From Portulaca oleracea (taxonomy: Eukaryota; Streptophyta; Magnoliopsida; Caryophyllales; Portulacaceae), in contig CM055876.1 of assembly GCA_029582165.1 (NCBI GenBank), positions 24,466,317 to 24,530,316 of the forward strand: 64,000 nucleotides of DNA, written 5' to 3'. The first letter of the stretch is position 1; each line of letters opens with the position of its first letter. This document shows positions 45,567 to 57,580 of this stretch, piece by piece. The notes under the pieces are model-generated. The model was not told the DNA's origin, made no database searches, and worked only from the letters and a program-made list of their open reading frames with translations. The translations under genes and the position numbers were made by a program.

Positions 45567-48147
45567 TGTTAGGATTCTCAGGGCGTAGTTAGCAGACAAA
45601 CAATAATAAGGGCGAAAAATAAATAAAGATTCGACACAAGGAATTAACGTGGAAAAACCCAAACCGGGAAAAAACCACGAACGATGCACTATCAGAGGAT
45701 TACAACAGTGTTTCAGAGATTCCCAAACCTCCACAATCTCTCACAACCTCCCTAGAGTTACAACCTGAGAACTCAACACTCACAGATGAGCCTCACACAA
45801 CTCCCTCAGGAACACAGAGATTACAGGTCAATCTCTTGTGGTATAAGATGAAACACTCTCAATTGCTATATAAATAAACCTAGCACCTAGGCTCTATTTA
45901 TAGTACAAGGCTGACACAATTTTAGGATTAATAGAGTCCCTACAACAAAGGTATTACAAAAAAAGAAGTGGAACAAATCAACAATTTGATTCCCACTCAA
46001 ACTCTTCTACATTGCTCCCCAAGAGACAGAGACCAACCCAAAATTGGTCTCCACATTCAACCCAACAATCTCCCACTTGGAGACCAATTGTAAACGCAGC
46101 CTTCGTCGATTATCATCAATCACCACTTCAACACCTCCTCGAATCCTTTAGTGCATCCATCTCGATCTTGTTCAAAGAAAGATCAACAGAGGTCCCATTG
46201 ACCTCCCATCAACTCCTCTTTAGCAACAGCTCCCACTTGAACCGATCACGCCGCAACTCGACATACGCATCATCGCAACAACTTAGGGAATTTTGGATTG
46301 GGATTTTACCGTGTTGAACTTGTCGAATTCCATGCGAGTTAGATGCGTTCTCGGTTGATCATCCGTTCGTAGCCTCGACCGAAACCTCCTCGCTTCGGTT
46401 CCTTCTCTCATCGGAGAAGCTAACACGCCTTTGACGAGCATGAACGGCATGTTAGAGTTATCAATGACGAATATAGTTTCCTTCTTTCCCGCCATTTGCA
46501 ATTATCGAGATCCTTTCGTTACCCTCCAATGACCATCTTCAAATCTCGTCGTGAACCCTCCTCATCCGGTTGACTCACGATACAAGGTTCTTGGTCGGAC
46601 AGGACATACCGAACATTCTTCAACCTCCAAGTTCCACCCTTAGAAGTTTTAATGTTCACATCACCTCTTCCTAGCACCTTTAGGTTGTGACTGTTTGCAA
46701 GCCTAACCCTGCCAAACCTCCCACTCACAAAGTTGCTAAATGCCTCCTTGCTAGACGAAGAGTGAAACGAAACACCCGAATCTATCACCCAACCCCCTTC
46801 TAACTTGTCAACACAAACAGTTAGGGCATCACCAAAATCCTCAACAGAATATACAGAGTCCTGGTCATTATGGCTGCTCTTCTTAGGTTTGGGACAATCC
46901 CTACGAAAATGACCTCTATCACCACAGTTCCAACACAACACTTGCTCCATGTTTCGACCTCTAGATTTTGATCGACCCCGACCCGAACTCCCACTATTTC
47001 TCCTACCCCTGACAGTCAAAGCATCCCCCGAAGACCCAGACGCATCGGAATCTTTCCTACGAATACTTTCATTCAGGACCAAGTCTCTAATTTCCCCAAA
47101 CTTCAGTTTCTCATCCTTCTTAGTTGAAGAAGTTACAGAAGTCACGAAATTTTCCCAAGACTTAGGTAGGGTAGCCAATAGTATGTTAGCATTCATCTCA
47201 TCGTCGAAATTAAATCCCACAGAGGTTAACTTTGATAGTATTATATTCAACTCATTCATACTATCATGCATATCACCAGACTCTTGCATCTTAAATTCAA
47301 ACAAACGACGTAACACATATACCTTGTTCACCGCCGAAGGTTTCTCATATGTGTTTTGCAAGGCCTCAAGCAGATCTTTCGTCGTTTTCTGATCTTTGAC
47401 GTTGAAAGCCACGTTCCGAGCTAGCGTCAGCCTGACCGTACTGAATGCCTGACCATCAAGCTCTTCCCAATCCTTCTGTTCCATCTCTTTTGGCTTATCA
47501 CCCATCGCAAGATGCAACTTTTGCTGGCGGAGCACATCCTCAACGCGCATCCTCCACCATGCGTAGTCTTTCCCATCGAATTCCGGAATCTTCACAATAG
47601 CGCCCGCCATTGCTTCTCGATCAGATCAACCACGCTCCAACCAAAGCTCTGATACCACTTGTTAGGATTCTCAGGGCGTAGTTAGCAGACAAACAATAAT
47701 AAGGGCGAAAAATAAATAAAGATTTGACACAAGGAATTAACGTGGAAAACCCAAACCGAAAACTACGAACGATGCACTATCGAGGATTACAACAGTGTTT
47801 GAGATTCCTGCACTCCACAATCTCTCACAACCTCCCTAGAGTTACAACCTGATAACTCAACACTCACAGATGAGCCTCACACAACTCCCTCAGGGACACA
47901 GAGATTACAGGTCAATCTCTTGTGGTATAAGATGAAACACTCTCAATTGCTATATAAATAAACCTAAAGACCTGCCTATTTATAGTACTGGTGACACAAT
48001 TTTAGGATTAATAGAGTCCCTACAACAAAGGAATTACAAAAAAAGAAGTGGAACAAATCAACAATTTGATTCCCACTCAAACTCTTCTACCTTGCTCCCC
48101 AAGAGACAGAGACCAACCCAAAATTGGTCTCCACATTCAACCCAACA
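45567..48147 (-). mobile_element. Complete non-autonomous Ty1/copia element (gag-pro only, 2.6 kb)
   Basis: Two LTRs (45567-46067, 501 bp; 47660-48147, 488 bp), each starting TGTTAGGATTCTC and ending CCCAACA on the plus strand, so the element reads TGTTGGG...CCTAACA on minus. The 5-bp duplication ATTTA flanks both sides (45562-45566 and 48148-48152). A tRNA-Met-type primer site (TGGTATCAGAGC, minus strand, 47646-47657) abuts the 5' LTR, and a polypurine stretch CAAGTGGGAGATTG precedes the 3' LTR. Between them is a Gag-protease frame and a short remnant of the pre-integrase region. Integrase, RT and RNase H are deleted. The intact gag frame suggests recent or selected activity with enzymes supplied in trans. 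Confidence 0.93.
46519..47610 (-). CDS. Copia Gag-protease polyprotein (363 aa), 3' truncated
   Basis: Starts MAGAIVKIPEFDGKDYAWW, 49 bp inside the 5' LTR end of the element. Residues 10-190 form the copia Gag domain (FSTVRLTLARNVAFNV, LEALQNTYEKPSAVNKVYVL, LLATLPKSWENFV), which builds the particle. A basic RGRSKSRGRN linker leads to a CCHC zinc knuckle CWNCGDRGHFRRDC near residue 229-242 that binds RNA. The protease active site WVIDSGVSFH (usually DSGAS/T) is near 275. It stops at MVIGG; reading in other frames resumes pre-integrase sequence, so pol is lost by frameshift and deletion. The open 363-codon frame is the longest intact element gene in the window apart from LINE parts. Confidence 0.9.
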   Translation of the reverse strand: MAGAIVKIPEFDGKDYAWWRMRVEDVLRQQKLHLAMGDKPKEMEQKDWEELDGQAFSTVRLTLARNVAFNVKDQKTTKDLLEALQNTYEKPSAVNKVYVLRRLFEFKMQESGDMHDSMNELNIILSKLTSVGFNFDDEMNANILLATLPKSWENFVTSVTSSTKKDEKLKFGEIRDLVLNESIRRKDSDASGSSGDALTVRGRRNSGSSGRGRSKSRGRNMEQVLCWNCGDRGHFRRDCPKPKKSSHNDQDSVYSVEDFGDALTVCVDKLEGGWVIDSGVSFHSSSSKEAFSNFVSGRFGRVRLANSHNLKVLGRGDVNIKTSKGGTWRLKNVRYVLSDQEPCIVSQPDEEGSRRDLKMVIGG

Positions 48148-48152
48148 ATTTA

Positions 48153-51100
48153 TTTGAGTTCATTAAAGAGTTAAATATTTAAAAATTTATTTTGTTTATT
48201 GTAAATCTTATTATAAATTTATTAACATTATTGTAAAACTTATCACTACTATAAATTTATCAATATTCTATAATGTTCATCGAATAATAAATTAGTGCTC
48301 TTTAATCACATGTACCTAAATAGGTCCGCAACATATGATATAATTTGTCCCCATGCAACTTTGGCACAAACTAAACTTCTATATCCAATTGGTCCCCTCC
48401 CTCTACCACATGCTAATAATTTTATTATGTACGCCATGTATGTTTCAGATATTCTTTCACTTTTTTTTTATCCTTTGACAACGTGAACAATAACCGCATC
48501 TTCAATGTCACAATGTTAAGCATCTAGCTAGTCCACTCCATCTATCTGACTTTGGTCTCATGATTCCTTCCAGAATTAACAACTTATCAGCACTAAGATT
48601 TATTTGCACTCCAATTCGATATTCTCTGTTGCGATTCACCCATGAGTAAAAATGTCTCACATCGAAAAAGTAAGGAGAAAAGACATGGTATATAAGTCAA
48701 GTGGGTTACTCCTCTTAACACCAATTGGTTTTAATATGGAACCTCACTTAACTTGTATACCATGAGCCTTAGTTTAAGTGGGTTCCCGCCTTGGATCTCC
48801 TCAACACTCTCGATTACAAACCTCTTTCTTTGGCTGATTACAAATTGCATTCAGCGTGAGTTGAACTTTTAAATCAATTGAAGGCTAGATTTCAATTCAG
48901 AATGAGATCTGGATATTATATCAAAGAGTAACTTATTATCTATGTCGAATAATAGGTACTGGAGTTGTATTTTTTTGACGTGCAACTTTTAAAATTATAA
49001 CAAGCACAATATTTTCAATTTTTATTGAACTAACAAATTACTCCCACCGTCCCAAATTAATTAACACTTTGACTAAATTTTAACCGTTAATTACTTAAAA
49101 ATTATTATAAGTTACAATATGAAATGATTGTCATTAAAGAGATACTTTATTAAAAATTATAATAGAGGTAATTTTATAGTGTAACTCAATGTAATCTGTA
49201 AATAATTAACGGTCAAAATTTAGTCAAAATATCAATTAATTTGAGACGGCTGGAGTAAATATACGTACGAATAAACAGGAACAAACTAATTATAAGGGGT
49301 TATTGCACCAAACATCACATATTAACGGACTTACATCTAAAATGGAGCAAATATGTAGGAAGAATGACCAAATTATTAACAAAGTTGTTAGTGTCATGCT
49401 TCCAACTTCCGCTATTCGTTGAATTTATGTAACTGTTATCATGTTTAGTTATCATTTTGATTTTGATAATTTAAGCACTTCTGAAGAATCTTTATGCCTT
49501 TTGATTGAGAGAATACGATCTACATCCTGGCCTCTCAAAATGTTACATGTTTCAGTACCACCTTTCGTTGTCTATCTGATTTCAATTGATAGGTAGTATT
49601 GTCTTTGTTAGTTATCATCCTGAAAGAGAGTTATTAAAATCTCGATCTTGATTTACGATCTTATGGTTTTATGGTCCAAAATCCTCGATACGATTCTACT
49701 ATTTATACACAATTCACGATTTTACATGAGCTAATTTTCGATCCTAACTTCCCCATATTTTCTAGTTAAGATTCCGATTTTAATATCATTGATTGGAAGA
49801 AGAACCTATGGGAGACAACATGGCATAACTAAAAAGTATAAATTAACCGAAAAGTAATTCGAGAAGAGAAGTGACACGCCAAGGAATTCAATCTAATTTG
49901 CTGTAAATCAAATTAGCTAATAAAAAGTAGAGTTTAATATGATGATTAACGTATCTAATAAGGAATTAAGCAGCCAGGGGAGCTTAACATGGCAGTGTTT
50001 AATTTGTGTGTGACTGTGATGGCCTTCACTTTTTGGTGTTATTAGGCAACACGGTTGTCCGCTGGCTATTAGCCCACCTGTTCATAAAGCACGTACATAC
50101 CAATTCTTCTTATCTGCAAACATCACACCAAAATTGCTACGCCAATGTCGTTTCTTTCCCACTTGTAGAAAACAATCTCACAATTAAGGGCTTAGATTTT
50201 TTTTTTAAGTAACATCTGCTATTTCCGTTCCTTTTTGTTTATTACTATCACTATTAATGAACCGAACAATAAATAAATGGTTCCATTACTACCATATTTA
50301 CCTTGTCTTAGGGTATTTGTTTTGGGAGGAATAACGTAACGGTAAGATCAGTTAAGGATTGTTAAATTTAGTAACAAGTTTAATTTTCATTTAAAAAATA
50401 TACATAAAAATTGGTAATGTTTATGTAGTTAGGTAGTAATATAGATTATTTTTGTGGCTGAATTCGAAAGAGTGGTTCACCACAACATGAGATTGATAGA
50501 TGGTCTTTCTAAATCTAACCTTCAATTCTATCTGGACTAAACTTCTACCTCTCTTTGTCCGAACTCAGAATTACTCGCGCCCGGATTTTTATCAGTTCTA
50601 GGCTAGAGCTGCTGCTAGGCATTTTTTTTTTGGGGGGTGGAGTGGGTTGGTAAGGCTTGTCAAAAATACATCAATTCATGGGGTAAGCTTAAATTCGATC
50701 ATCTAAATATAAATCAAATGATTATATAAAACTATAATCTTTAAATAATTTTATAGCAAAAAAAAAAGTTTTATATAAGAATATACTCTGGTAACTTTTA
50801 GAAAGATGTATGGATAAACGTTGAAAATATCGTGTTGGAGATCCTGCGGCTAATAAAAGGAGCAGTACTTGATTGGTTGATTTTAATTGTATTAATACAG
50901 TATTACAGATTTACAATGGTAATTTGTCATTGGCAAGCCTAAGCTAAAAATGTAATATGAATTAATTACACCTCTAATGATTAGTAACCGGTATCTAAAA
51001 TTCCACGAGAAAAAGAAAATTATGTTCTGTCTCACTCCCACTCATGCAACACGGCATTATAAGGAAGCTCTGAAAACAACAGATACGAAGAAAAAGGGCC

Positions 51101-51686
51101 CAATGTCCCCCATAGTTCCAAATTCTATCCAAGTAGCCTTTGTATTAATCAAGTGATAACACCATCTTCTCCAAATAGAAGATGTCACCTGGCTTAAACC
51201 TACCCATGAATCCATCCAACTCTCGGTGTTAGTCTATGAATACGTTGATAACATAATATGCATCTTTTCCCATAATTTCACATTCCAATTCCTACCTATG
51301 AACGTTCAAGTTCAAATAGGGATATTACACGAAGTCCTCCCAAGGACGTGCATGTCAAATGTACCGGATGGGTACTTGAAAACTACGCATTCGAACTTGC
51401 ATGAGATCTGGCAACTATGTAGGCCACGTCATTAGGGCCACCTTTTGGAATCAACGTGCAATATGATGTACGTCTAGAGCATGACTAAATTGGTGGATCA
51501 AAATCATTCCTACCTCCATCTAAGCTATACCCCAACATTAGATATACAAATTTATATTGGCATGGAAAACTTGTACGAACAATAACAATGCGTGTATATT
51601 TTATGGTTTGGATTGTCTGACGCTAAGATAATTATGAAGATAAGATAAACTTGATACTACAACTAATCTAACATCATATAATATAT
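48153..51686. other. Gene-poor intergenic DNA with LTR-like fragment
   Basis: No convincing gene. At about 48640-48800 the sequence TGTCTCACATCGAAAAAGTAAG, followed by a GGTATATAAGT TATA-like word and AACACCAATTGGTTTTAATATGGAACC, resembles short LTRs of TRIM-type elements. A related inverted piece occurs at 55440-55510. Near 49040-49250 an inverted pair (ATTAATTAACACTTTGACTAAATTTT against AAATTTAGTCAAAATATCAATTAATTTGAGACGG) suggests a small MITE. An open stretch at 51226-51435 has no recognised domain. Confidence 0.35.
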
Positions 51687-52208
51687 AAATTGGATTCTAA
51701 TAATGCTTATTTTCAACTTTTATATGGCAATAAACCCTATTTCATTTTTGTATTTTGATGGTCCAAAAAAATAAAAATGGCATTCTAACATACAAAAACT
51801 ATCTTCACTTTTTTTCCATTCCTACCATATATTATTTTCTTTTTCATTCTTACCCCCAGAAAAGTTATAAAGTGTAGTTAATAAAAAATTTTAAAATTAT
51901 ATTTTTTGAGAATTCGAGCAATTATTATGTGATTTTTTCAAAAGGAATAACAGTGAAAAACTGTAAAAAAAAATTTAAAAAAATTGGTATTGGGCAAATG
52001 TTGTAAATTCATTAAAAATTGGGGAAAGTGTTGTGTTAAGTTTTAAATAAAATGCAAGTCAAAATCTACGATATTTAAGGTATACACTTGGTGGTGTACC
52101 AGAAGAATAAAATTTTTTATTTTTTTTTGGATTACCAAAATCCAAAAACAAAGTAGGGATTAGTGATATGCAAAAGCTCAAAGTAAGGATTATTAGAATC
52201 TAATTTTC

Positions 52209-52209
<1 letters not shown>
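51687..52209. mobile_element. Mutator-type MITE, ATTGGATTCTAATAAT family, copy 1
   Basis: Left end AAATTGGATTCTAATAATGC, right end inverted AAAATTAGATTCTAATAATCC. Inner inverted blocks TATTTTCAACTTTTATATGGC and TTACTTTGAGCTTTTGCATATC pair loosely. Target duplication not settled because both flanks are TA-rich. Same terminus as the element at 43366. Confidence 0.65.

Positions 52210-52211
<2 letters not shown>

Positions 52212-52247
<36 letters not shown>
52212..52247. repeat. (TA)n microsatellite
   Basis: TA repeats between the two MITEs. Confidence 0.9.
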
Positions 52248-52251
<4 letters not shown>

Positions 52252-52255
52252 TAAG

Positions 52256-52772
52256 AAAATTGGATTCTAATAATCCCTACTTTCACCAATTGGACAATGG
52301 TGGACCATACTTTCACTTTGTATTCTGGGGGTAAAAAAAAAATAAAATTGGATTGTAGTGGTATATTTTCTAGAGAATCATAGATTTTGTGTTGCATTTG
52401 ATTCAAAACTTAGTATAACACTTTACAATGATTTTTAATGAATTTACAGCATTTCTCCCAATTTTTTTCATTTTTTACTATTTTTTACGATTTTTTCACT
52501 TTTATTATTTTTAAAAAATCATAATTATTATTCGGAGTCTCAAAAAAATAATTTAAAAAATGTTTTTGAAACTACAATTCATTAACTTTCTAGGAGCAGG
52601 AACAAAAAAAACAAAAACAATATAATGTAGGAATGAAAAAAATAAGAAGAATGTGGAAGTGGATTTGGTACCACTATAATCCAATTTTTTTTTTTGGACC
52701 ACCAGAATACACAGTGAAGGTACGGTTTACCATTGTCCAATTGGTGAAAGTAGGGATTATTAGAATCCAATT

Positions 52773-52775
<3 letters not shown>
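52256..52775. mobile_element. Mutator-type MITE, ATTGGATTCTAATAAT family, copy 2
   Basis: Arms of about 110 bp: AAAATTGGATTCTAATAATCC and CCTACTTTCACCAATTGGAC left, matched by inverted right arm, with a CACTTTGTATTCTGG / CCACCAGAATACA block. Internal sequence is poly-A/T rich. It is adjacent to TA repeats on both sides. Confidence 0.75.

Positions 52776-52820
<45 letters not shown>
52776..52820. repeat. (TA)n microsatellite
   Basis: TA repeats directly after copy 2 of the MITE family. Confidence 0.9.
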
Positions 52821-52822
<2 letters not shown>

Positions 52823-53598
52823 GGATCCAGTAAGAATAAAATTTAGTTAGTAAGGTGAGAAGAGTAAATCTCAACCATTAATTTTACATTTGGCGTTGTG
52901 TGGTTATGCATTTCAGGGAGTGCGGATATATATATATATCCTTTTAAATCATGTAGGTTGAGGAATTGAAGGAATAACAAGAGTTCTCCTATTGAACATT
53001 GTGCTCAAGCATTGAACATTGTGCTCAATCAAAATAGTTAACAGTCAATATATGTTTAGCCATTATAAAAAAAGGTGTTTGGCTATATATACTTTCTGTT
53101 AATGAAGCTAGGAAGAACAAGTACTTATTTTAACCTTTGTATTTGCTTTTTACTTATTTGAGGGCCTTGAGGCCTAGTTGTGATTCAAGAATAATAGTAG
53201 TATTCCTTGAGGAACACCCCTTCTGTTTGGTTGTCCTAATGCCACAGGATCAGCTAAAAAGCTAAAGCTGCCAGGTACATAACGTTAAGAAGGGCTGCTG
53301 ATCACGACCTTTTCCTTTGGACACAAGGGTAATATAGTCATTTTTAGAGTTTAGTATTTGGGTTACAGATAAACAGTTGATTTTTTATTGTAAAAGCTCC
53401 AAAAAGTCTATAATTTTAGAGTTATAAGAGAAAGTTCTTTTTTTTTTGGGCGGGGGGGGGGGGGGAGGGGAGGGGTAAGTTTAATAGATTTATCTATAAA
53501 AAAAAAGTTGTGATCGATTTTATTGAAACACAATCTTAAATAAAACAAAAACTATTCTTTCAGAAAAAGTACCGACCTCTAGTAATTAATTAATGGAC
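52821..53598. other. Intergenic DNA, no gene seen
   Basis: AT-rich, with a G run near 53450-53466 and a direct repeat of TTGAACATTGTGCTCAA at about 52995-53030. Confidence 0.4.
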
Positions 53599-53982
53599 AA
53601 TGATACATATCTTGGTTCAAGATGGATAATAACCATCTTAAATTGTCTATTTTTTCATATTTTGTTAACTTTTGATAATATTTTTCTAATAATTATGTAT
53701 ATTTATTAACTACAAGAGTATAATATTTATTAGCTAGATCAAAAAAATATAAATAATAGCTAATTTTATCAATCATGTTAGAAAATGTACATTTTATGCA
53801 TGGTTTATATTTATGAAAAAATATAAATAAATATTCTTATATTGTTTATAGGTTATAATTACCCTCAAAGTAATGAAGCATACCTTTATAATTATTTAAA
53901 TATACTTATATTTAACTTTATGAGTGATTTAGGTGAGATGCAAGATGGTTAAGAACCATCTTGATGCAAGATGTTTATCATT
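53599..53982. mobile_element. MITE, CATCTTGAnTCAAGATGG family, copy 1
   Basis: Left end AATGATACATATCTTGGTTCAAGATGG-like and right end inverted AATGATAAACATCTTG. The AAGATGGTT/AACCATCTT pair repeats inside both arms. Shares about 380 bp of similar sequence with 54355-54755. Confidence 0.7.
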
Positions 53983-54354
53983 TTGCTTAATTAATTAATC
54001 ATACAATTACGAACCAATTTTTTACTCTCTGTTCCACAGTAATTGTCATAATTTTGACTTTTATGATTTTCGATATCACTCTTTGATTGATAATTTTTTA
54101 CATATTATATTATTAACAATTGCAATATTATACTTTTATGATAATATTTTTCGTTGCAAGTCTAATGATGATAATTTTATATAGCAACTCAATCGTCTCA
54201 TCACACGTATTATGATTAATTTTTTTAAAATTTAATTAACTACACAATCTCTAAAAGACTACAATTGATATGGAACCGAGGAAGTATAGAAGTGTGGATT
54301 GAAGGCCGGTCACTAACTCAAATGAGACAGGCCACACCCATTTGATTATGGACC

Positions 54355-54755
54355 ATGATAACCATCTTAACTCAAGATGGTTCTTAACCATCTTAAATTG
54401 TTTATATTTCACATTTTTGTAACTTTTATTAATAGTTTCTTTAATAATTATATATATTTATCAATTATAATGATATAATACTTATTAATTAGGTCAAAAA
54501 ATATAATAATACCCTAATTTTATCAATTATAGTAGAAAATGCACATTTTATACATAGTTTTGTATTTATGTTTTGTATTTATGAAATAAATATAAATAAA
54601 TAATTATTTTTAAATTGTGTATAAGTTGTAGTAACCCTGAAAATAATGAAACATACCTTTAGAATGATTTAAATACACTTATATTTAACTTTATTAGTGA
54701 TTTAGAAAAAAATGCAAGATGCTTAAGAACCATCTTGAGTCAAGATGTTTATCAT
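54355..54755. mobile_element. MITE, CATCTTGAnTCAAGATGG family, copy 2
   Basis: Starts ATGATAACCATCTTAACTC and ends with inverted ATGATAAACATCTTG. Internal order (TAACTTTT, ATATATTTATCAA, TAGAAAATG, CACTTATATTTAACTTTA) follows copy 1. Confidence 0.7.
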
Positions 54756-56165
54756 TTTCGTTTGGTTATTAGTGATAAAGAAACTCACCCACCTAAAATG
54801 CACCTCTTTTTATCATGATAATATACAGTAAAACGAAGTGACGGTCGTGGGTGAATCACGGGTTCCTTTTGGCGACAAGGCAAATCAAGAAGAATGGACC
54901 AACTGCTTCCTTTAACACTTTTTAGGGTTTGGTAACCTTACTAGATTTTTTTCCCCTTCATGCAACCTCTACTTTCATACATTTCTTCTGTTTTCTTTGT
55001 GATAGAAAATTGAGTCAGACTTAAAGGATTTGGGACTAGGCTTGGTTAATAAGAAAGTATTCTCTTCAATATTACTTGTCACTTAGTTGATATTTACGGT
55101 CTTTTATGACATGATTGACATCCTTTGATCGAGAATTTCTCATATAGTATGTTTAGGGTGATGATACAAGCCTTATTCTAAGAAATTCTTCATGTATCTT
55201 ACACTTCACCAAATTGATAGTATTTCATATGATTTTCAATTAACACTATTTTTTTAATAGTAAGTTTTAGTTATCCATTATAAGAAGCCCGGGATGCGTG
55301 GATTGCGTCAATGAGCACAAATGATACCATAATCGAATTAACCTCTTTCGTTAAGCTTATTTAAGCATTTTTTTGAAATATAAAAAATAATGGATAAAAG
55401 TATAATTTTATGTAATTAATATGTAATATTATTGTTGGGGCGATCAAAGGGCCAAGGCGGCAGCCCAACTCAACCAAGGCTCATGGTACACACGTTAAGT
55501 GAGGTTCCAAATATAAAAAAAATAATGGATAAAATATATGATATTTAGGGAATACACTCAATGGTGTCCAAACATAATACAATTGTTATTTATTTATTTA
55601 TTTTTGAGAAAAACCCCTAAAAGGCACTACATCATTCCATTAATATAACAGTATAATACATATCATCCTGGACTGAGGCAAGAACGACCTCAGACCTTTC
55701 CTCTAACCAAATTCTTTCAAAAGAATGATAAGGTTATAGGTGAGCGAGGGAAATAACAACAATATTCCCACCTCTTCGGACATGATTCCAAGAAATATAA
55801 TAAAAATTACACCTCCACTCAAGAATCATATATATTTATTTTTTTTGAACCACCAGAATACAAAAACAAAGTAAGGATTATTACATACAAAACTAAAAAG
55901 TAGAAATTATTAGAATTCAATTATATAAATGGATTAATTTTTTAAAAGCATACCTTTAATTTTAAATAAAGGAAATAGATGGGTCTATTGCAAGTAAAAA
56001 TGAGTAAAGCAAATACGTACGCTCATAAATCATAATGACCGTCGAAACGTAGGAATATAAATGTATATTCAAAAGGACACTTGTGACTAATCTGCTTTTT
56101 TTTTAGAAAGAAATTCGTAGGATAATAATAAAGAGGCCCCATTTTAGGCTTTAGATAAAAACAAC
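54756..56165. other. Upstream region of the HD-Zip gene
   Basis: About 1.4 kb with no gene. Pieces at 55,530-55,590 and 55,845-55,920 resemble the arms of the ATTGGATTCTAATAAT MITE family (ACCACCAGAATACAAAAACAAAG, ATTATTAGAATTCAATTA) with other sequence between, so a decayed copy lies near the promoter. A CAAGGCTCATGGTACACACG block at 55,480 is an inverted relative of the LTR-like piece at 48.7 kb. Confidence 0.4.
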
Positions 56166-56233
56166 TTGAATTTTTCCCCGCATGTAGATGAAAACGACCA
56201 TTACTCTTGCACATATTTTCTTCGTTGCTTGAC

Positions 56234-56240
56234 TATATAT
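56234..56240 (+). promoter_or_regulatory. Candidate TATA box of the HD-Zip gene
   Basis: TATATAT, 64 bp upstream of the chosen ATG at 56304. If used, it excludes the in-frame upstream ATG at 56166 from the transcript. Confidence 0.45.
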
Positions 56241-56303
56241 CCCCAGAGCTGTCCTCTTTTGCCATATTACTTCAATGCCTCACATAATGAAAATATTGAA
56301 AAA

Positions 56304-57580
56304 ATGATGGCAGGCAAAGTAGGTGATGTGGACGAGCCCTCGAGCCCGGAGGCGGAGGAGCAGCCGCCGAGCTTGAGGAAGAAGAAGAGCTGCAAGGGCA
56401 AGAGGCGGTTCAGTGACGAGCAAGTCAGATCACTTGAAAGTATTTTCGAGTCGGAGACCAAACTCGAGCCGAGAAAGAAGGTCCAGGTGGCTCGAGAGCT
56501 CGGTCTCCAACCCCGACAAGTTGCTATATGGTTTCAGAACAAACGAGCTAGGTGGAAATCCAAGCAGATCGAGAAGAATTATAGGCTACTCAAAGCTAAC
56601 TTTGATAATCTCAAAGCTCGGTTTGAGACCATGAGAAAAGAGAAAGAATCGTTGCTTCAACAGGTTTCTTTCCTTACCTTATCCTGCTTTCATTAGCTTT
56701 ATTTTCCCAATTTTTTTCATAGTAATCTTTGCAATATGTACTATTAGATTTCTTTTTTGAGGAGTTAATCTTTTTTGCAAAAAAAAGTATCGATATTTTT
56801 GCCAGATTTATCAATATTACTACAAAATTCATCGAATTGAATGTGAAGGATTTAGGTAGGTCATCTATAGCATGAGTTGTGTTTGTATTTTTATACTGTG
56901 TCCACCTTTTATATATGTAGCTTAAAATAGGAATTGAAAAGTGAACTGTTGATCTCATTTAATCAACTAAAGCTCCTTTTTTTTTTTGTTGGTTTAACAC
57001 AAGTCTTGAAAAACATAATCTTTTTGAAAATTCATTGGTGTATGTTTGACTCCCTCCCTCCTGTTTACTTGGGAATAATTGAGGGTGTCTGTATGTATAT
57101 ATACATGGGGTTTGATTTTGTAGGCTTGTATTGTTTTTCACACATGTAGCTAGTTACCAATTTCAAGGGGACGTGGTGAATATATAGTTGCAGGAGCTCC
57201 GTAATCTGTTGCAGAAAACCCACGAAAGGAGCAATAACTGCTACAAAGATTTCGGTCCGAAAGTAGAATACATGATGAGCGGAACAGAAAATGGGGGCTT
57301 CTTTGGGAGATCGAACACCTTAAAGGCAGAAGAAATAGATGAGCAAGGCCAAGGGAGAGTGACTTACACAGATGGGCAAGATAAGACTAGAAGCAACATG
57401 GCATACTTGTGCCAGCAGTTGGAAGAACCTCAACTTGTAAACATAAGTGAAAACAACATCAGTATTAATGGTGGATCCATAATATCACCTATGAAATGGT
57501 GCAGCTTCGATGTCGGTGGGGGTCTCTTTGATCAATCTACAAGTGCCATTTCACACTGGTGGGAGTCGTCTTGGACTTGA
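56304..57580 (+). CDS. HD-Zip class I transcription factor, ATHB-7/ATHB-12 type
   Basis: Two exons, 56304-56663 and 57194-57580, give 248 residues. The junction is LLQQ|ELRNLL, in phase at CAG|GT...TTGCAG|GAG. Residues 33-88 are a homeodomain ([19 protein letters not shown], then [20 protein letters not shown] with the WFQNKRAR recognition helix). A leucine zipper follows from about 89 to 125, across the splice site. The pattern [20 protein letters not shown] is closest to ATHB-7 and ATHB-12, ABA- and drought-induced nuclear regulators that bind CAATNATTG as dimers. The C-terminus ends in an aromatic SHWWESSWT. The frame is open up to ATG 56166, but MMAGK fits the family length and lies behind a TATA box. 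Undamaged, probably functional. Confidence 0.93.
56664..57193 (+). other. Intron of the HD-Zip gene (530 bp)
   Basis: GTTTCTTTCC donor and TATATAGTTGCAG acceptor. AT-rich with poly-T stretches; it splits the leucine zipper coding region, the usual intron position in this subgroup. Confidence 0.85.

Noticed and set aside
45567..48147. Considered as two unrelated repeats with a host gene between them
   Set aside because: The ATTTA target duplication, primer site and Gag zinc knuckle show a single retrotransposon.
51226..51435. LVYEYVDN peptide resembling a receptor kinase motif
   Set aside because: Only eight residues match and no other kinase motif is found around it on either strand.
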